From a virus, in the IMG/VR virus record IMGVR_UViG_3300019776_000902, positions 1 to 28,797 of that record: a DNA stretch of 28,797 nucleotides, one strand, 5' to 3'. Below are positions 27,584-28,797 of the stretch, in pieces. The translations under genes and the position numbers were made by a program. Under the pieces are notes generated by a model. That model was not told the origin of the DNA. It was given only the letters and a program-made list of their open reading frames with translations, and did not search any database. Within the stretch, counting starts at the first letter, position 1; the number at the start of each line of letters is the position of its first letter.

Positions 27584-28098
27584 TAGCGGACCGCCCAGAA
27601 CGGCGCTTCGCGTCTTGCACTATGAAGAGCAGCAGCACACCGCCCAGCAGCACCAGCAACACCGCGAACTGTACCGCCAACATCGAGAGCCCCGATCAGC
27701 TTGGTCAACCCGGTGAAGCCGATCAAGCCCAGGGCCAACACGTTGAGGATCTCTATGGTATACTGATGGGCGTTATGCGGGAGTTTGTGCCACTCCGCCG
27801 GCCAGTGCCCCGACGCCTCCGCAAATGCATAGACGTTGACGGCCAGCATCGTGGCAAACGTGTAGCGCAGCAGCGTTTCCCATTTCTGGCGGCCGAGGCT
27901 GTAAATCGCCAGCGCCGTGGCCGCGTCGGCGGCCGCCGAAAGCACCAGCGGGCTCGGCCCGCCCGTTCGCCACCAGATGGTGGTTGTCGTGTAGTTCACG
28001 GCCGCGACGAGCAGCCAGCCGAGCGCACGCCGATCGCCCAGCGACAGCAGGGCCGCGCCGATGGCGAGGCCGAGCAGCACCCAATCCTGCACCTGCAT
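27583..28098 (-). CDS. Polytopic membrane protein of the lysis cluster
   Basis: This 171-residue protein has four or five hydrophobic helices: DWVLLGLAIGAALLSL, ALGWLLVAAVNYTTTTIWW, LVLSAAADAATALAIYSL, LLRYTFATMLAVNVYAFAE and IEILNVLALGLIGFTGLTKLI. A polar, arginine-containing C-terminus follows. The ATG at 28098 overlaps the upstream stop (TGATG); a GTG one codon earlier has better spacing to GGAGG (28108-28112). It may be a second holin, an antiholin or an envelope protein. The base composition matches the neighbours. Family not recognised. Confidence 0.6.
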   Translation of the reverse strand: MQVQDWVLLGLAIGAALLSLGDRRALGWLLVAAVNYTTTTIWWRTGGPSPLVLSAAADAATALAIYSLGRQKWETLLRYTFATMLAVNVYAFAEASGHWPAEWHKLPHNAHQYTIEILNVLALGLIGFTGLTKLIGALDVGGTVRGVAGAAGRCAAALHSARREAPFWAVR

Positions 28099-28415
28099 CA
28101 CCGGCCACCTCCGCCGGACTGGATGGACACATCCTCGTCGCCCGGCCCCGCATCGGGCTGGTCGATATTGCAGAGCTGCGCGCAGCGCGTGGCTTCCTGG
28201 TGCAGATCGATGAGCGCCAGCTCATGGTCGGAAAACACCTTGTTGATCAGCGCCTGCAGGCGCTGCTGCCGCAAGCCGCCCAGCTGCGCGGCCGCGCCAC
28301 TGTCGATGATGCTGCGCACGCGCTTCAGCATCAGCCGGCGGCTGCGCCGCGTCAGCCGTTCCGCTGCCTTCAACAGGTCGGAAATTTCCTGCACGTCTTC
28401 AGCAGTCGTACTCAT
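28098..28415 (-). CDS. Hypothetical helical protein of the lysis cluster, 105 residues
   Basis: The start at 28415 has AGGAG with seven-base spacing. The protein is helical and charged, with TAEDVQEISDLLKAAERLTRRSRRLMLKRVRSIIDSGAAAQLGGLRQQRLQALINKVFSDHELALIDLHQEATRCAQLC. The tail is acidic and glycine-rich (DAGPGDEDVSIQSGGGGR). There is no signal or membrane segment. It may regulate the neighbouring holin-like proteins or belong to the virion; no family was recognised. Confidence 0.6.
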   Translation of the reverse strand: MSTTAEDVQEISDLLKAAERLTRRSRRLMLKRVRSIIDSGAAAQLGGLRQQRLQALINKVFSDHELALIDLHQEATRCAQLCNIDQPDAGPGDEDVSIQSGGGGR

Positions 28416-28445
28416 CGCGGATCTCCTGTCGCGGGTTGATGAAAC

Positions 28446-28775
28446 CTAGCGCGTCGCAACGCCTGAATTGCCGGCCGCATCGAACTGCTGCGCAAGCTGG
28501 TCGTAGTACGCAACCAGCCCATCGACGGCAGCGCCGCACCTGACAAGCGCGGCACGGTCGCGCGCCCAGTAGCGCTCGACATCGGCGCGGCTCATCGACT
28601 TGGCGGGCAGCGTGCTCGGCCGCGCGCAACTCGTCACGCTTGCGGGCAGCGACGGCAGCGACAGGCGCGCGCTAGCGGATGGCGTTGAGGCGGCGCAGCC
28701 CGTCAGCAGCAAGGCACTGCTCAGGGCCAAGAGGGTCGGCAGCAGTCGCGGCATCGGTGGCGGCCAGGGCATCAT
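28446..28775 (-). CDS. Rz1-like outer-membrane spanin lipoprotein
   Basis: This 109-residue protein starts with a lipoprotein signal (MPRLLPTLLALSSALLLTGC); the lipobox is LLTGC with Cys27, followed by AAS. The mature part has ASVTSCARPSTLPAKSMSRADVERYWARDRAALVRCGAAVDGLVAYYDQLAQQFDAA. The segment VERYWARDRAALVRCG resembles phage Rz1/LysC-type spanins. Proline residues near the N-terminus and a second cysteine are typical. It should be anchored in the outer membrane and join the inner-membrane Rz-like partner to fuse the membranes at lysis. The start at 28775 has AAGGA five bases upstream. The first 104 bases lie in another frame inside the Rz-like gene. Confidence 0.75.
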   Translation of the reverse strand: MMPWPPPMPRLLPTLLALSSALLLTGCAASTPSASARLSLPSLPASVTSCARPSTLPAKSMSRADVERYWARDRAALVRCGAAVDGLVAYYDQLAQQFDAAGNSGVATR

Positions 28776-28797
28776 CGAGTTCCTTGGATTTGGTCGC
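28672..28797 (-). CDS. C-terminus of Rz-like inner-membrane spanin (partial)
   Basis: A frame enters at the right edge and stops at a TAG at 28672-28674, giving 41 residues: ATKSKELDDALAATDAATAA, then DPLGPEQCLAADGLRRLNAIR. Its last 104 bases overlap the start of the lipoprotein gene in another frame, the embedded Rz/Rz1 arrangement. The ending L-G-P-E-Q-C-L...LRRLNAI resembles the C-terminal part of alphaproteobacterial phage Rz proteins. The membrane anchor and coiled coil would lie to the right of the window. Confidence 0.65.
   Translation of the reverse strand, partial: ATKSKELDDALAATDAATAADPLGPEQCLAADGLRRLNAIR

Noticed and set aside
1-28797. CRISPR array, tRNA, rRNA or insertion sequence
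   Set aside because: No regularly spaced repeats, cloverleaf-like gene or transposase with terminal inverted repeats was seen on either strand by reading.

Overview
The window is 28.8 kb of GC-rich DNA that reads as one continuous temperate siphophage-type genome, either a prophage or a free phage contig. No host housekeeping gene, rRNA or tRNA was recognised. The host is most likely an alphaproteobacterium, possibly Sphingomonadales. The hints are a GcrA-like regulator, a DUF6693-type membrane protein, a small acidic protein with the DGDPDLEP signature, and a CCCTCTCCCG-type dispersed palindrome. This is inference from family knowledge; no search was run.

Layout. Positions 1-8471 (minus strand) hold the packaging and head module in lambda-like order: TerS, TerL, a DUF6148/gpW-like joiner, a lambda-B-type portal, a long S49 protease/scaffold/major capsid fusion, a DUF2190 cement-type protein and two further virion proteins, the last cut by the left edge. 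Positions 8547-12266 (minus) hold a virion-type protein, a DUF6456-like protein at the place of a late regulator, and a replication pair with a zinc-finger protein. Positions 12544-19450 (minus) are a tightly packed early operon, nearly every gene coupled by ATGA, GTGA or TAATG overlaps. It has small HTH proteins, a 5-methylcytosine and an adenine-type DNA methyltransferase, DUF2303, a triple-HTH GcrA-like protein, an OmpR-type winged-helix protein, a CII-like protein and tiny membrane proteins.

Positions 19450-20778 are the immunity region. A YdaS/Cro-like gene (minus) is divergent from a self-cleaving CI-type repressor (plus), followed by a convergent membrane protein. A 29-bp operator/promoter element occurs at both ends of the region (23/29 identical), in opposite orientations, like oL and oR of lambda. 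Positions 20778-26632 (plus) are a second early operon of mostly small coupled genes, including a DEDD exonuclease with altered catalytic residues. It ends with a MerR/Xis-like HTH gene and a tyrosine integrase.

Beyond the integrase lie repeats that may be attachment or arm sites, a secreted thermonuclease (plus), and a minus-strand lysis cluster with an Rz1-type lipoprotein embedded in the 3' end of an Rz-like gene cut by the right edge. Because late genes continue past both edges and phage genes lie on both sides of the integrase, the map is circular-like. The missing tail (and probably endolysin) genes should join the two edges.

The likely logic: CI binds both operators and silences the leftward (methylation, regulation, replication) and rightward (exonuclease, small proteins, Xis/Int) operons. 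RecA-stimulated CI cleavage would release both. The leftward operon then leads into replication and head genes.
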